From: Pseudodesulfovibrio portus
Lineage (GTDB): Bacteria > Desulfobacterota > Desulfovibrionia > Desulfovibrionales > Desulfovibrionaceae
DNA length: 64,000 nt
Assembly (NCBI RefSeq): GCF_026000375.1
Contig: NZ_AP026708.1
Span: forward strand, 1,986,501 to 2,050,500
Reading direction: 5' to 3'
Shown here: piece by piece, positions 1 to 7,631 of the stretch
How the letters are laid out: each line of letters starts with the position of its first letter
How positions within the stretch are numbered: the first letter of the stretch is position 1
The notes under the pieces: generated by a model
The model's input: the letters and a program-made list of their open reading frames with translations, nothing else
The model's database searches: none
What the model was told of the DNA's origin: nothing
Made by a program: the position numbers and the translations under genes

Positions 1-1070
1 GGATTCCCCTGGGGGTGGACACGGAGACGCTCAGGCCCGGACAGGAGGAAAAAACCGGCCCGGTGCGGCTGCTCGTGTTCGGTCGTATTTCCCACACCTC
101 CAAGATGGACCTGGTGCCGCTCGTCCGCGCCGTGCACCGGTTGGTGCAGGACGGCCTGGACCCGGAGTCCGTGGAACTGGTGCTGGCGGGCTGGGACGAC
201 AACCGGTCGATCCACTATCAGGACACCCTGACCCATCTGGCCCGCAACGCCGGCATCCCGCTCACCGTGAAGCTGCGGCCCACCGAGGCGGAGAAGATCC
301 GCCTGTTCCGGGAGGCCGACATATTCGTGTCCATCGCGGACAACCCGCAGGAGACCTTCGGCATCACGCTGGTGGAAGCCGGGGCCTTCGGCCTGCCCGT
401 GGTCGCTTCGGACTACGACGGGTACAAGGATATCGTGTCCCACAACGAGACCGGCCTGTTGGTGGAAACCGTGGGTCCGGCCCGGACTCCGGACCTGGAC
501 GCCATGGCCCCGCTCTCGTTCGACAGCGACTACCACCTGGGGTTGGCCCAGCGCACGGCGGTGTCCATCCCGGCCCTGGCCCATGCGTTGGGCAGGCTCA
601 TCGAGTCGCCGGACCTGCGCCGGTCCATGGGCGCGGCGGCACGGGCGCGGGTGGAGGAAACCTTTTCCTGGCCTGCGGTCATCGACCGGTACGTCCGCCT
701 GTGGGACGCGCTGTGGGAGGAACCGGTGGACGCGGAACCCCTGCGGGACGCGCCCCATCCCCTGGCCCCGGATTTTGCCCGGTTGTTCGGCCACTACCCG
801 ACCCGCGCCCTGTCCGCCGACGTCATGCTTCAGGCGGGCCGTACGGGCGAGGCCTTCTACCGCGACAAGGACTACCCGAATCTCTACGCGGGCATGCACG
901 ACGCCATCGACCTCGACGTGATCAGGAAAATCGTGTTTTTCACGCGCAAGCCGGTTGACACTGTCACCCTGATGGGCAAGGTTTTCGGCATCGCGTCCCA
1001 CCTGGATGTCACCAAAGTAGAAAATCATATCCTGTGGGCGCTGAAGCAGGATATCCTGCAAATCATGTAA
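1..1070 (+). CDS. Glycosyltransferase family 4 (C-terminal part, cut by window edge)
   Basis: The frame is open to the first base, reading ...IPLGVDTE before a GTG at 15, so this is the 3' part of a longer gene. IPLGVD is typical of the linker before the nucleotide-sugar-binding half of GT4 enzymes. Seen: a Rossmann-like start (LLVFGRIS), then ADIFVSIADNPQETFGITLVEAGAFGLPVVAS, which matches the E-x7-E donor-binding region of GT-B enzymes. The last 100 or so residues after the GT domain are not recognised. It probably adds a sugar to a surface glycan or lipid-linked oligosaccharide, as expected beside the large glycan locus downstream, though AOR and the tRNA-Phe island lie between. Donor and acceptor cannot be told. 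Confidence 0.85.
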   Translation, partial: IPLGVDTETLRPGQEEKTGPVRLLVFGRISHTSKMDLVPLVRAVHRLVQDGLDPESVELVLAGWDDNRSIHYQDTLTHLARNAGIPLTVKLRPTEAEKIRLFREADIFVSIADNPQETFGITLVEAGAFGLPVVASDYDGYKDIVSHNETGLLVETVGPARTPDLDAMAPLSFDSDYHLGLAQRTAVSIPALAHALGRLIESPDLRRSMGAAARARVEETFSWPAVIDRYVRLWDALWEEPVDAEPLRDAPHPLAPDFARLFGHYPTRALSADVMLQAGRTGEAFYRDKDYPNLYAGMHDAIDLDVIRKIVFFTRKPVDTVTLMGKVFGIASHLDVTKVENHILWALKQDILQIM

Positions 1071-1120
1071 ATCGAATCACAACCCCCTGCCCGCCCGGCA
1101 AAGGGCGCCGCGTCGCGTAC

Positions 1121-1238
1121 CCCGCGAAGCGGCGCCGGGAAGTTCGGGAAGGGAGAGGGGATGGGGGTTCGGGGGAAGGGGAGAGGGAGAGCCCTTTTCA
1201 AAGGGGTTCCCTCTCCCCTTCCCCCGACCGCCGGAGGC
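1121..1238 (-). repeat. Dispersed hairpin repeat family A, copy 1
   Basis: GC-rich inverted repeat: AAGGGGAGAGGG on one arm and CCCTCTCCCCTT on the other, around a CCCTTTTCAAAGGGG tip. It ends GCCGGAGGC, six bases before the ferredoxin ATG, so the end of the repeat supplies that gene's ribosome-binding site. Related copies lie at 29111-29228, 47671-47796 and 56621-56707. Read on the minus strand it has the same order as the copy after enolase: GCCTCCGGC, hairpin, TTCCC-AAACTT-like segment, then GCGAAGCGG. Confidence 0.8.
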
Positions 1239-1243
1239 ATCTC

Positions 1244-1672
1244 ATGAAAGCTCTCAGAGCGGCGCGGATGGAGCGGTGTATCGGCTGCCATTCGTGTTCA
1301 TTGGCCTGCGCCCGCCTGGTGCACAAGGTCCTGTCCTGGAACAAGGCGGGCATCCGCATATCCTCGTCCGGAGGATTGTCCACGGGTTTCGAGGCCCGCG
1401 TCTGCCTTTCCTGCCACCCGGCCCCGTGCGCCGAGGCGTGCCCCACCGGTTCCCTGACCCAGCGTCGCGACGGCGGCGTGCTGCAGAAGAAGAATCTGTG
1501 CATCCGTTGCGGGGAGTGCGCCAAGGCGTGCCCCGTGGACGCCATCTTCCTCGACCATGAGGTGAACCCCTACGTCTGCCTCAACTGCGGCCAGTGCGTG
1601 CCGTTCTGTCCCCACGACTGCCTGGAGATGGTCGAACTGCCCAAGAGGGAAGCCGAAGGAGGTGCCCGATGA
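1244..1672 (+). CDS. Polyferredoxin with four [4Fe-4S] cluster motifs, AOR partner
   Basis: A 142-residue iron-sulfur protein with four cysteine groups in order: CIGCHSCSLAC, CLSCHPAPCAEAC, CIRCGECAKAC and CLNCGQCVPFC. That gives 16 cysteines, enough for four [4Fe-4S] clusters, as in the electron-transfer subunits of oxidoreductases such as HycB/AOR-associated ferredoxins. The start at 1244 is chosen because GGAGG lies at 1233-1237; the frame is open further upstream but that part is repeat sequence. Its TGA overlaps the ATG of the AOR gene (ATGA at 1669-1672), so the two are translationally coupled and this protein probably passes electrons to or from AOR. Cytoplasmic: no signal peptide. Confidence 0.9.
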   Translation: MKALRAARMERCIGCHSCSLACARLVHKVLSWNKAGIRISSSGGLSTGFEARVCLSCHPAPCAEACPTGSLTQRRDGGVLQKKNLCIRCGECAKACPVDAIFLDHEVNPYVCLNCGQCVPFCPHDCLEMVELPKREAEGGAR

Positions 1673-3438
1673 TCAGGGATTACTTCCGCATCATGATGGT
1701 CAATTTGACCACGGGAAAGACCACCATCGTCGAGCTTCCGGGCCGGGGCGACTACCTGGGCGGAGCCGGGCTGGCGGCGCATCTGTTCGACAAATACGGG
1801 CATGTGGACCGAGACTGGGACGACCCGGAGCAGCCGCTGATTTTCGCCATCGGGCCGCTGACCGGTTACTTCCCGCTCATGAGCAAGACGTGCTGCGCCT
1901 TTCGCTCCCCGTACCACAATCAGTATACCGAGAGTTACGCTGGCGGGAAGTCCGCCCTGTCCCTGCGATTTGCCGACCTGGACGCCCTGGTGGTCACGGG
2001 CCGGGCCAAGCGGCTGACCGCGCTCTGCGTGGGGTCCCGCCGGGTGGAGACCCGCGACGTGGAGTACCTGCGCGGCTTTGACGCCATCCACACCGGGCGC
2101 GTGCTGCGCAAGATGTTCCCCGGCTCCGGTCGGCGGTCCATCCTGCGTATCGGACCGGCGGGCGAGAACCTGTCCTCCTACGCCTGCATCAACGTGGACA
2201 CCTTCCGCCACTTCGGGCGCATGGGCGGCGGCACGGCCATGGGGGCCAAGAACCTGAAGGGCATCTGCATCCTGGGCGACCGGGGCTTCGGCCTGCCCGA
2301 AGGCAAGGAATACCCCAAGCTGTACAAGGAAATATTCAAGCAGCTGACCACCACCGAGATGATGGCCAAGTATCACGGCCTGGGCACGGCGGTGAACATC
2401 AACCCGCTCAACGAGTTGAAGAGCCTGCCCTGGAAGAACCTGCAGCAGACGTCGAGCCCCGAAGCCGACGGCATTTCCGGCGAGACCTTTGCGGACGATA
2501 CGCTGCTCAGGAACGCGGCCTGCGCGGGCTGCCCGGTGGGCTGCATCCACGTGGGCTTCGTGCGCGAGCAGTTCCAGACCAACAACCAGTACCTGTACCG
2601 CCAGGTGGGCTACGACTACGAGCCGATCTTCTCCTGCGGCGGCATGCTCGAGGTCACGGACGCGTCCGATGTCCTGCGCATCCTGGACGTCATCGAGAAG
2701 GAAGGGTTGGACTGCATGTCCGCGGGCGTGGCCCTGGCCTGGGCCACCGAGGCCCTGGAAAAGGGCGTGGTCTCCACCGAGGAGACCGTGCTCGACCTCA
2801 AGTGGGGCGACGCCGAGACCTACATGAAGGCCGTGGAATTGATCAGCCGTCCGCCCAACGAGTTTTACGCGCTGATCGCCAAGGGCACCATGCGCTGCGC
2901 CGAACGATACGGCGGCCAGGATTTCGCCTGCGTGCTCGGCCAGGAGATGGCAGGTTACGCCACGGGCGAGGTCTTCTTCGTGTCCGAGGGGCTGGGCTTC
3001 CGCCACTCCCACCTGGACTCCGGGGGCTACGCCTACGACCAGAAGCACGAGGACAAGGACGTGAAAAGGGCGCTGGATTTCCTGGTCCAGGACGGCCGCG
3101 AGCGCATCGTGCTCAACTGCATGGTGGGCTGCCTGTTCTCGCGCGGGGTGTACAAGGACGACCTGCTGGCCGAGGCCATGGCCTCGGTGGGCTATGGCGA
3201 ACTGCACGGCTCCGTGGCCGAGATCGGCGCACGCGTGCAAAAGCTCCGCTGGCGGCTCCGCCTCCGGATGGGCTACCGTCCGGACAAGGTCAGGATTCCC
3301 AAGCGGTACACCGAGATCACCACCTGGAAGGGCCCGCTCGATACGGACTACATGGAAGCCCTCCGGGCGGGCTACGCGGCCCGAATCCTCGAAATGGGCG
3401 CCCCCGTCGATGAGCCCGGGGACAAGGAAGACGATTAA
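1669..3438 (+). CDS. Aldehyde:ferredoxin oxidoreductase family protein
   Basis: A 589-residue member of the tungsto-bispterin AOR family, close to the usual 600 residues. Seen: N-terminal pterin-binding domain (YLGGAGLAAHLF, IGPLTGYFP), then a cluster-ligand motif CAGCPVGC with C285, C288 and C292; the fourth ligand would be C484 or C488 in NCMVGC. EGLDCMSAGVALAWATEAL matches the conserved region next to the cofactor. Known: family members oxidise aldehydes to acids with ferredoxin, or run in reverse. The substrate of this member cannot be told. It overlaps the polyferredoxin gene by four bases, which fixes the ATG and suggests a two-subunit enzyme. tRNA-Phe follows. Confidence 0.92.
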   Translation: MIRDYFRIMMVNLTTGKTTIVELPGRGDYLGGAGLAAHLFDKYGHVDRDWDDPEQPLIFAIGPLTGYFPLMSKTCCAFRSPYHNQYTESYAGGKSALSLRFADLDALVVTGRAKRLTALCVGSRRVETRDVEYLRGFDAIHTGRVLRKMFPGSGRRSILRIGPAGENLSSYACINVDTFRHFGRMGGGTAMGAKNLKGICILGDRGFGLPEGKEYPKLYKEIFKQLTTTEMMAKYHGLGTAVNINPLNELKSLPWKNLQQTSSPEADGISGETFADDTLLRNAACAGCPVGCIHVGFVREQFQTNNQYLYRQVGYDYEPIFSCGGMLEVTDASDVLRILDVIEKEGLDCMSAGVALAWATEALEKGVVSTEETVLDLKWGDAETYMKAVELISRPPNEFYALIAKGTMRCAERYGGQDFACVLGQEMAGYATGEVFFVSEGLGFRHSHLDSGGYAYDQKHEDKDVKRALDFLVQDGRERIVLNCMVGCLFSRGVYKDDLLAEAMASVGYGELHGSVAEIGARVQKLRWRLRLRMGYRPDKVRIPKRYTEITTWKGPLDTDYMEALRAGYAARILEMGAPVDEPGDKEDD

Positions 3439-3467
3439 AAAAACCGGCCAAGCATCCAAAAAAGTGG

Positions 3468-3496
3468 TTGCCAACCGTCCGCCATTTCGGTAAACC
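3468..3496 (+). promoter_or_regulatory. Predicted sigma-70 promoter of tRNA-Phe
   Basis: TTGCCA at 3468-3473 and TAAACC at 3491-3496 with 17 bases between. The tRNA begins 18 bases after the -10. Match is fair, not perfect. Confidence 0.45.
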
Positions 3497-3514
3497 CCAA
3501 CTTCTCGACCGGTT

Positions 3515-3590
3515 GCTCGGGTAGCTCAGTCGGTAGAGCAGGGGACTGAAAATCCCCGTGTCGGCAGTTCAATTCTGTCCCCGAGCACCA
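3515..3590 (+). tRNA. tRNA-Phe (anticodon GAA)
   Basis: 76 bases with encoded CCA. Acceptor stem GCTCGGG pairs with CCCGAGC. The D arm has AGCTCAGTCGGTAGAGC. The anticodon stem GGGGA/TCCCC encloses loop CTGAAAA with GAA at 3548-3550. The T arm has GTTCAATTC. The 3' end is a common integration site for tyrosine recombinases, which fits the island and integrase remnant that follow. Confidence 0.97.
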
Positions 3591-3599
3591 CTAGGAAAT

Positions 3600-3634
3600 T
3601 AAGGCTTTCGTCGGATTCGACGAAAGCCTTTTTT
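3600..3634 (+). terminator. Rho-independent terminator after tRNA-Phe
   Basis: Perfect 13-base stem AAGGCTTTCGTCG / CGACGAAAGCCTT with loop GATT, running into TTTTTT. It starts ten bases after the tRNA. Confidence 0.92.
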
Positions 3635-3877
3635 CATGGGGGGGGTAAACTGTTCCCGGTGTTCCTCCCCGTTGTTGACGAAGAACAGCAACATGATAGC
3701 CGATCAATATAGCACCAGCAACCATAGTTGACCCCCCCGCGCATTCCAGTATGATTTCATTATTTCCAAGTAAATATTGAGAGCGTGTCGACCGAGAGTG
3801 AAAATCGTACTCGACACTAATCAGTGAAGCTGGGTGCAAACCTTGAAATAGGTGGCGAGCGAGGTATTGTTTGATCA

Positions 3878-4288
3878 ATGAGTGATGTCTTCGACACTCA
3901 AACGCGGCGCATGGTCATGAGCCGCATCGGCCCCAAGGACACCAAGCCAGAACTCCGTGTCCGCAAACTCCTCCACGCCCTCGGCTACCGTTTCCGCCTG
4001 CATCGCAAGGGCCTTCCCGGCACCCCCGACATCGTCCTGCCCCGTTGGAAGTCCGTGATCTTCGTTCACGGCTGCTTTTGGCATGTCCATGAGGGGTGCA
4101 AGCGGGCGACCATGCCCAAGACCAATGTCGAATTCTGGAAGAAGAAGCTCAAGGGCAATGTGGTCCGAGACGCCAAGAGCATTGAACAACTCCGGGAGCT
4201 TGGGTACAGGAGTCTTGTAATCTGGGAATGCGAGACCAAAAACCTCGACGAACTGGCGGACAGGCTTATAGCCTTCCTGCCGCGATAA
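3878..4288 (+). CDS. vsr: Very short patch repair endonuclease Vsr
   Basis: 136 residues, full length for the family. Vsr nicks 5' of the T in T:G mismatches left when 5-methylcytosine deaminates, starting patch repair. Seen: TRRMVMSRIGPKDTKPELRVRKLLHALGY N-terminal region, PGTPDIVLP with the metal-binding Asp, then HGCFWHVH, and a C-terminal LGYRSLVIWECE strand, all hallmarks of the Vsr fold. It sits 12 bases before the HNH gene on the same strand, with the cytosine-5 methyltransferase converging on the far side. Vsr commonly travels with such methyltransferases to limit their mutagenic effect. Confidence 0.95.
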   Translation: MSDVFDTQTRRMVMSRIGPKDTKPELRVRKLLHALGYRFRLHRKGLPGTPDIVLPRWKSVIFVHGCFWHVHEGCKRATMPKTNVEFWKKKLKGNVVRDAKSIEQLRELGYRSLVIWECETKNLDELADRLIAFLPR

Positions 4289-4300
4289 GGCGACATCCAC

Positions 4301-5242
4301 ATGGCACGACGATCCTCCATCGGCGACCCCGAAGCCCTACGCTCCTCCTTGGTTGAACTCCTGACCGATTTCGAGAACCATCTCAAGAGCAGCAGCCTCC
4401 GGCAACAGGTACGAGAACTCATCCCGGCCAACCATCTCCTTCGCGATCTCGGGAGTTCTCTTCTGCGCGATGAGTCCGCAAAGGCGGCACGGGAACGCAT
4501 ACTCCGTTATCTGCTCAAGTACGTCGGCGAGGTCATCGATGGGGAAGAACTCATGGTGATCGGCGGCATCAGCGAATATGCCCGCCGCATCCGGGAACTT
4601 CGCGTCGAGCATGGCTGGAAGCTCATCACAGGCTACACGGTCAAGGACATGAAGGCCGACGAGGAAAACGGCTTCGGAGAGGAACTCGACTCAATGAAGC
4701 CAGACGACTACCTGCTTCTTTCGGACGAGCAGGATCGTGACGCGGCCTACCGCTGGAACGTGGCCAATGAGATACGCAAGGAAAAGGACTTGTCCGTCCG
4801 CGACAAAATTCTCAAATACTTCCGCAGCAACGTTGGCAAGGAAGTGTCCGGGGAAGAACTTCGATATGTGGCCAACAACAAAAGCGAGTGGGCACGGCGC
4901 ACCCGTGAATTACGCACCGAATACGGCTGGCCCATCATGACCCAAAGCACCGGCATGCCCGAGCTTGCCGTAAGCATGTACGTGCTGGTCGAGGACCGTC
5001 AGGCACCCGAGCATGATCGGACCATCAAGGATGCTGTTCGTCGAGAAGTGTATATGCGCGACGAGCACACCTGCCAAGACTGCGGGTGGAATCACAACAA
5101 GTGGAATCCCTCCGACCCCAGACATCTGGAAGCGCACCACATCAAGCATCATGTAGACGGCGGCGAAAACACGGTGGGGAATCTGGTCACCCTTTGCAAC
5201 ATCTGCCACGACAAGCGGCACCGCAAGGGCGAGAACGACTAG
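4301..5242 (+). CDS. HNH endonuclease with duplicated N-terminal module (candidate restriction enzyme)
   Basis: 313 residues. The C-terminus (about 250-310) is an HNH nuclease: CxxC at C258/C261, LEAHHIKHH with catalytic-type histidines, ENTVGNLVTLCNICHDKRH with C299/C302. The rest holds two copies of one module: residues 66-110 (RILRYLLKYVG..GEEL..ARRIRELRVEHGW) and 169-213 (KILKYFRSNVG..GEEL..ARRTRELRTEYGW), which look like small winged-helix DNA-binding units. It lies between vsr and a convergent cytosine methyltransferase whose stop codon overlaps it by four bases. I infer a type II restriction nuclease partnered with that methyltransferase; a homing-type or other HNH nuclease is possible. 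The recognition site is unknown. Confidence 0.8.
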   Translation: MARRSSIGDPEALRSSLVELLTDFENHLKSSSLRQQVRELIPANHLLRDLGSSLLRDESAKAARERILRYLLKYVGEVIDGEELMVIGGISEYARRIRELRVEHGWKLITGYTVKDMKADEENGFGEELDSMKPDDYLLLSDEQDRDAAYRWNVANEIRKEKDLSVRDKILKYFRSNVGKEVSGEELRYVANNKSEWARRTRELRTEYGWPIMTQSTGMPELAVSMYVLVEDRQAPEHDRTIKDAVRREVYMRDEHTCQDCGWNHNKWNPSDPRHLEAHHIKHHVDGGENTVGNLVTLCNICHDKRHRKGEND

Positions 5243-6321
5243 GCGGCCCTTCTGGCCCTCATCTCAAGCACATCGGCAACGGCCCTAGCCACGGCGGCGG
5301 CCATGTCCGGTGGTACGGCATTGCCGATCTGGCGGGCTACCTCGATCTTCGTCCCGGTGAAAACAAAATGATCGGGGAATCCCATCAATCTTGCGGCCTC
5401 TCGGTGGGTGATGGGACGATGCTGTTCCGGATGCAGATACCGTCCCTTTTCCGGCTTGAAGAATTCCGTCCTGATGGTCACGGAGGGACGATCCCACCAC
5501 AAACGGCCGAAGAGGTCCGTACCGCCAGAGGTCTTTCTGATCCAACAGGGAGGAGTGATCTCGGGCGCATTGCGTTGCAGGTCGAATCTGTTGCCTCCCG
5601 GAGGAACGGCCTTGTACCGCTTCAGGCTTTTGGCCGTCGGGTTGCGTCGGAAATGCAGGTTGAGCGGTGCCGGGACATCCCTGATCTCGAACTCCTGCGG
5701 TGCCGGAAGATCGGCGATCATGTCGGCAACGGTACGCCACCGAGGCAACCCCGTCCGCTCCGGGTTGGCGGAATGCGTCGGTTCGGGAGGAAAGGACACG
5801 GCTTCGACCTCCGACATCTTCCACCCGATGATGAAGGCCCGTTTCCGGGTCTGCGGTGCTCCGTAATCGGCCGAGTTGAGAAGGGCCGATGTCGTCTCGA
5901 ATCCGAGTGTCTTGGCCCTCTTCTCGATCTGCCTCTTCTCATCCGCCCTGAGCAGTCCCTGCACATTTTCGATGACGAAGACACGGGCACCAGACAGGGC
6001 AACGATGTCCATGTACGGCTCCCATAAAGACCGTCGGCCATCGCCCTTTCGCTTTTTGTTGAGCAGACTGAACCCTTGGCATGGCGGTCCACCAATCACG
6101 ATGTCGGCTGCCGGAATTCTCTCGGCGAGTTCGCCCGAAGTCCACTTCTCGATATCATCGCAAACAGCATGGTCACCGAAGTTGGCGATATAGCTGTTCA
6201 CGGCGGCCTGATCGTTGTCGAGCGCGAAGACGGACTCGAACCTCCCGCAGTAATCGGGATGAACGAACCCCAGTGTCATGCCTCCGCAACCGGAGAAGAG
6301 ATCGATCAGTTTATGCTTCAT
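5239..6321 (-). CDS. DNA (cytosine-5-)-methyltransferase
   Basis: 360 residues, single-domain C5 methyltransferase that transfers methyl from S-adenosylmethionine to cytosine C5 in a target sequence. Seen in order: motif I DLFSGCGGMTLGF, motif IV GGPPCQGFS with the catalytic Cys, motif VI VIENV, motif VIII QTRKRAFIIGW, and motif X QIGNAVPP near the end. The target recognition region lies between VIII and X. It converges on the HNH gene and shares its last four bases. With vsr and HNH it makes a compact restriction-modification/repair set. Its start is the ATG at 6321; no gene lies between it and the integrase remnant. Confidence 0.95.
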   Translation of the reverse strand: MKHKLIDLFSGCGGMTLGFVHPDYCGRFESVFALDNDQAAVNSYIANFGDHAVCDDIEKWTSGELAERIPAADIVIGGPPCQGFSLLNKKRKGDGRRSLWEPYMDIVALSGARVFVIENVQGLLRADEKRQIEKRAKTLGFETTSALLNSADYGAPQTRKRAFIIGWKMSEVEAVSFPPEPTHSANPERTGLPRWRTVADMIADLPAPQEFEIRDVPAPLNLHFRRNPTAKSLKRYKAVPPGGNRFDLQRNAPEITPPCWIRKTSGGTDLFGRLWWDRPSVTIRTEFFKPEKGRYLHPEQHRPITHREAARLMGFPDHFVFTGTKIEVARQIGNAVPPDMAAAVARAVADVLEMRARRAA

Positions 6322-6369
6322 GGCGATTTCTTGAATTTCTCCAGACTCTAGCAGAAGGGAAGCGGTCGC

Positions 6370-6645
6370 TCAAGAACGATCTGATTCGAAAGATATCCGG
6401 CCCGTGGGCACGAAAAGGTCATCGGCCACCGACATCCCCCTTTTGACCGACTCATCGGCCAGTTGGGCATATCGCTGGGTCATGCTCACGGTTTTGTGCC
6501 CGAGAATATGCTGGAGCGTGTAGAGGTCGACCTTGTCGGTGCTGACGAGCCTTGAGGCGAAGGTATGCCGCAGGTCGTGAGGACGAATTTCATGGCGGAG
6601 TTTGCCGGGGATCTTTTTTGTTGTGTGGATATGATCGCGGTTCGT
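6370..6645 (-). pseudogene. Tyrosine recombinase (integrase), C-terminal remnant
   Basis: Minus-strand translation gives KIPGKLRHEIRPHDLRHTF, then ASRLVSTDKVDLYTLQHILG, then HKTVSMTQRYAQLADESVK and about 23 more residues to a TGA. These are the conserved catalytic boxes of phage-type integrases: HxLRH, LGH and the nucleophile Tyr in TxRYAQL. There is no start codon and no N-terminal or central domain. Upstream the frame runs straight into the sulfotransferase gene, so the front half has been deleted. It is the clearest sign that the vsr/HNH/methyltransferase segment came in by integration and is now fixed. Confidence 0.88.
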
Positions 6646-6646
6646 A

Positions 6647-7354
6647 TCAGACCGCGTACCCGTGCTCCCGGAGCCACTGGGCGGCTTGTCCTTCCACGGC
6701 TTCCACGAGCTCCGAAGAGAGCCTGTCCCTGTACCGGCCCGGTCGCCCGTCCAGGAGGTGGTTTTCGTGCAGCAGGGTGTCCGGGTGGTAGGCGATGCTT
6801 TCGCTGACCCGGACCATCGTATCGGATTGGGCCGCCTGCCTGATGCGCTCCGCCTGTCTGGCCGGAGCCAGGTCGGCGGCCAAGCGGGCCGCGAAAGGGG
6901 CGTCCACGGCTGCGCCGAGGTAACGGGCCAGGCTGTTGATCTCCGTTGCCATGTCGTTGATCACGTCCTCGTAGCGGGCCACGTGGGTGTCGGGTATTGA
7001 CGTCCATGCCGCGTGGGCGGCCATGAGGGAGCGGGCGGTGGTCGCGGCCTGTTCCGGCGTGAACCGGCAGCCGAATTTGTCCATCATGGAACTGATCACG
7101 TCCCGCAGATCCCGGTAGATGTAGAGGCATCGCCCGCGTCCCGCGTCCACGGCCCTGCGGATGGCAGGGGTCAGCTCGTGGCTCTTGAAGACCAGGAGCT
7201 CGTCGCCGCCGTCGTCCGCCAGAACACGCTCGTGGTCTCCGGGGTCATGCCAGGTGACGCGGCGGCCCAAACCGCAGTGTTCAACGATACCGCCGGCCAT
7301 CTGATATTGCAGCGTCGAACCTGCCCGCTGCATGCCGCCTGCAAACACCCACAT
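6647..7354 (-). CDS. Sulfotransferase family protein
   Basis: 235 residues from the ATG at 7354, chosen because GGAG lies six bases upstream and the P-loop-like motif then starts at residue 6. Seen: GGMQRAGSTL (5'-phosphosulfate binding), then YIYRDLRDVISSM (3'-phosphate binding loop), and ARYEDVIND. Known: such enzymes move sulfate from PAPS to hydroxyl or amino groups of sugars, proteins or lipids. Located at the edge of the glycan locus and transcribed away from it, it likely decorates the surface polysaccharide. Its stop lies next to the integrase remnant. Confidence 0.8.
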   Translation of the reverse strand: MWVFAGGMQRAGSTLQYQMAGGIVEHCGLGRRVTWHDPGDHERVLADDGGDELLVFKSHELTPAIRRAVDAGRGRCLYIYRDLRDVISSMMDKFGCRFTPEQAATTARSLMAAHAAWTSIPDTHVARYEDVINDMATEINSLARYLGAAVDAPFAARLAADLAPARQAERIRQAAQSDTMVRVSESIAYHPDTLLHENHLLDGRPGRYRDRLSSELVEAVEGQAAQWLREHGYAV

Positions 7355-7631
7355 GCCGTTCTCCGTCGGCGTCCCTGAAAAGGGAGCCCCTTTATCGTCC
7401 GGGCCGGTCGGATGATCCGGCTGTACGTGAGGTAGTACAAATCCCGGCACGGAGCAATCCGCGCGGGAATACGTGAAAAGTTAAAAACATTGATCAGAGG
7501 CGGTGTCTCATCTATTGTCGGCCAATCCTGCCCGGTGCCGAGCCTGGCGGCGAGGGGGCGGTCCCGGTGAAACGAGCTGGGGGCCGCGAAGGAACCATCA
7601 TTCCCGATTCAAGGACCAGCGGACGAACTGT

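Larger units (their letters stand above)
3515..6645. mobile_element. Remnant of a tRNA-Phe-associated genomic island
   Basis: Between tRNA-Phe and the sulfotransferase gene lie vsr, an HNH nuclease gene, a cytosine methyltransferase gene and the last 80 or so codons of a tyrosine recombinase. This content and position are typical of an integrated element. I found no copy of the tRNA 3' end beyond the integrase remnant, so the right attachment site seems lost or is too short to see. The boundaries are inferred. Confidence 0.5.

Noticed and set aside
1570-3474. Long minus-strand open frame opposite AOR
   Set aside because: It mirrors the third-codon GC bias of AOR, has no ribosome-binding site and no recognisable domain.
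3591-3878. Minus-strand open frame between tRNA-Phe and vsr
   Set aside because: Runs over the tRNA terminator, has no start signal and no protein-like pattern.
6645-7500. Search for a second copy of the tRNA-Phe 3' end as right attachment site
   Set aside because: No convincing match seen; CCGTGCTCCCGGAGCCAC near 6660 only loosely resembles it.
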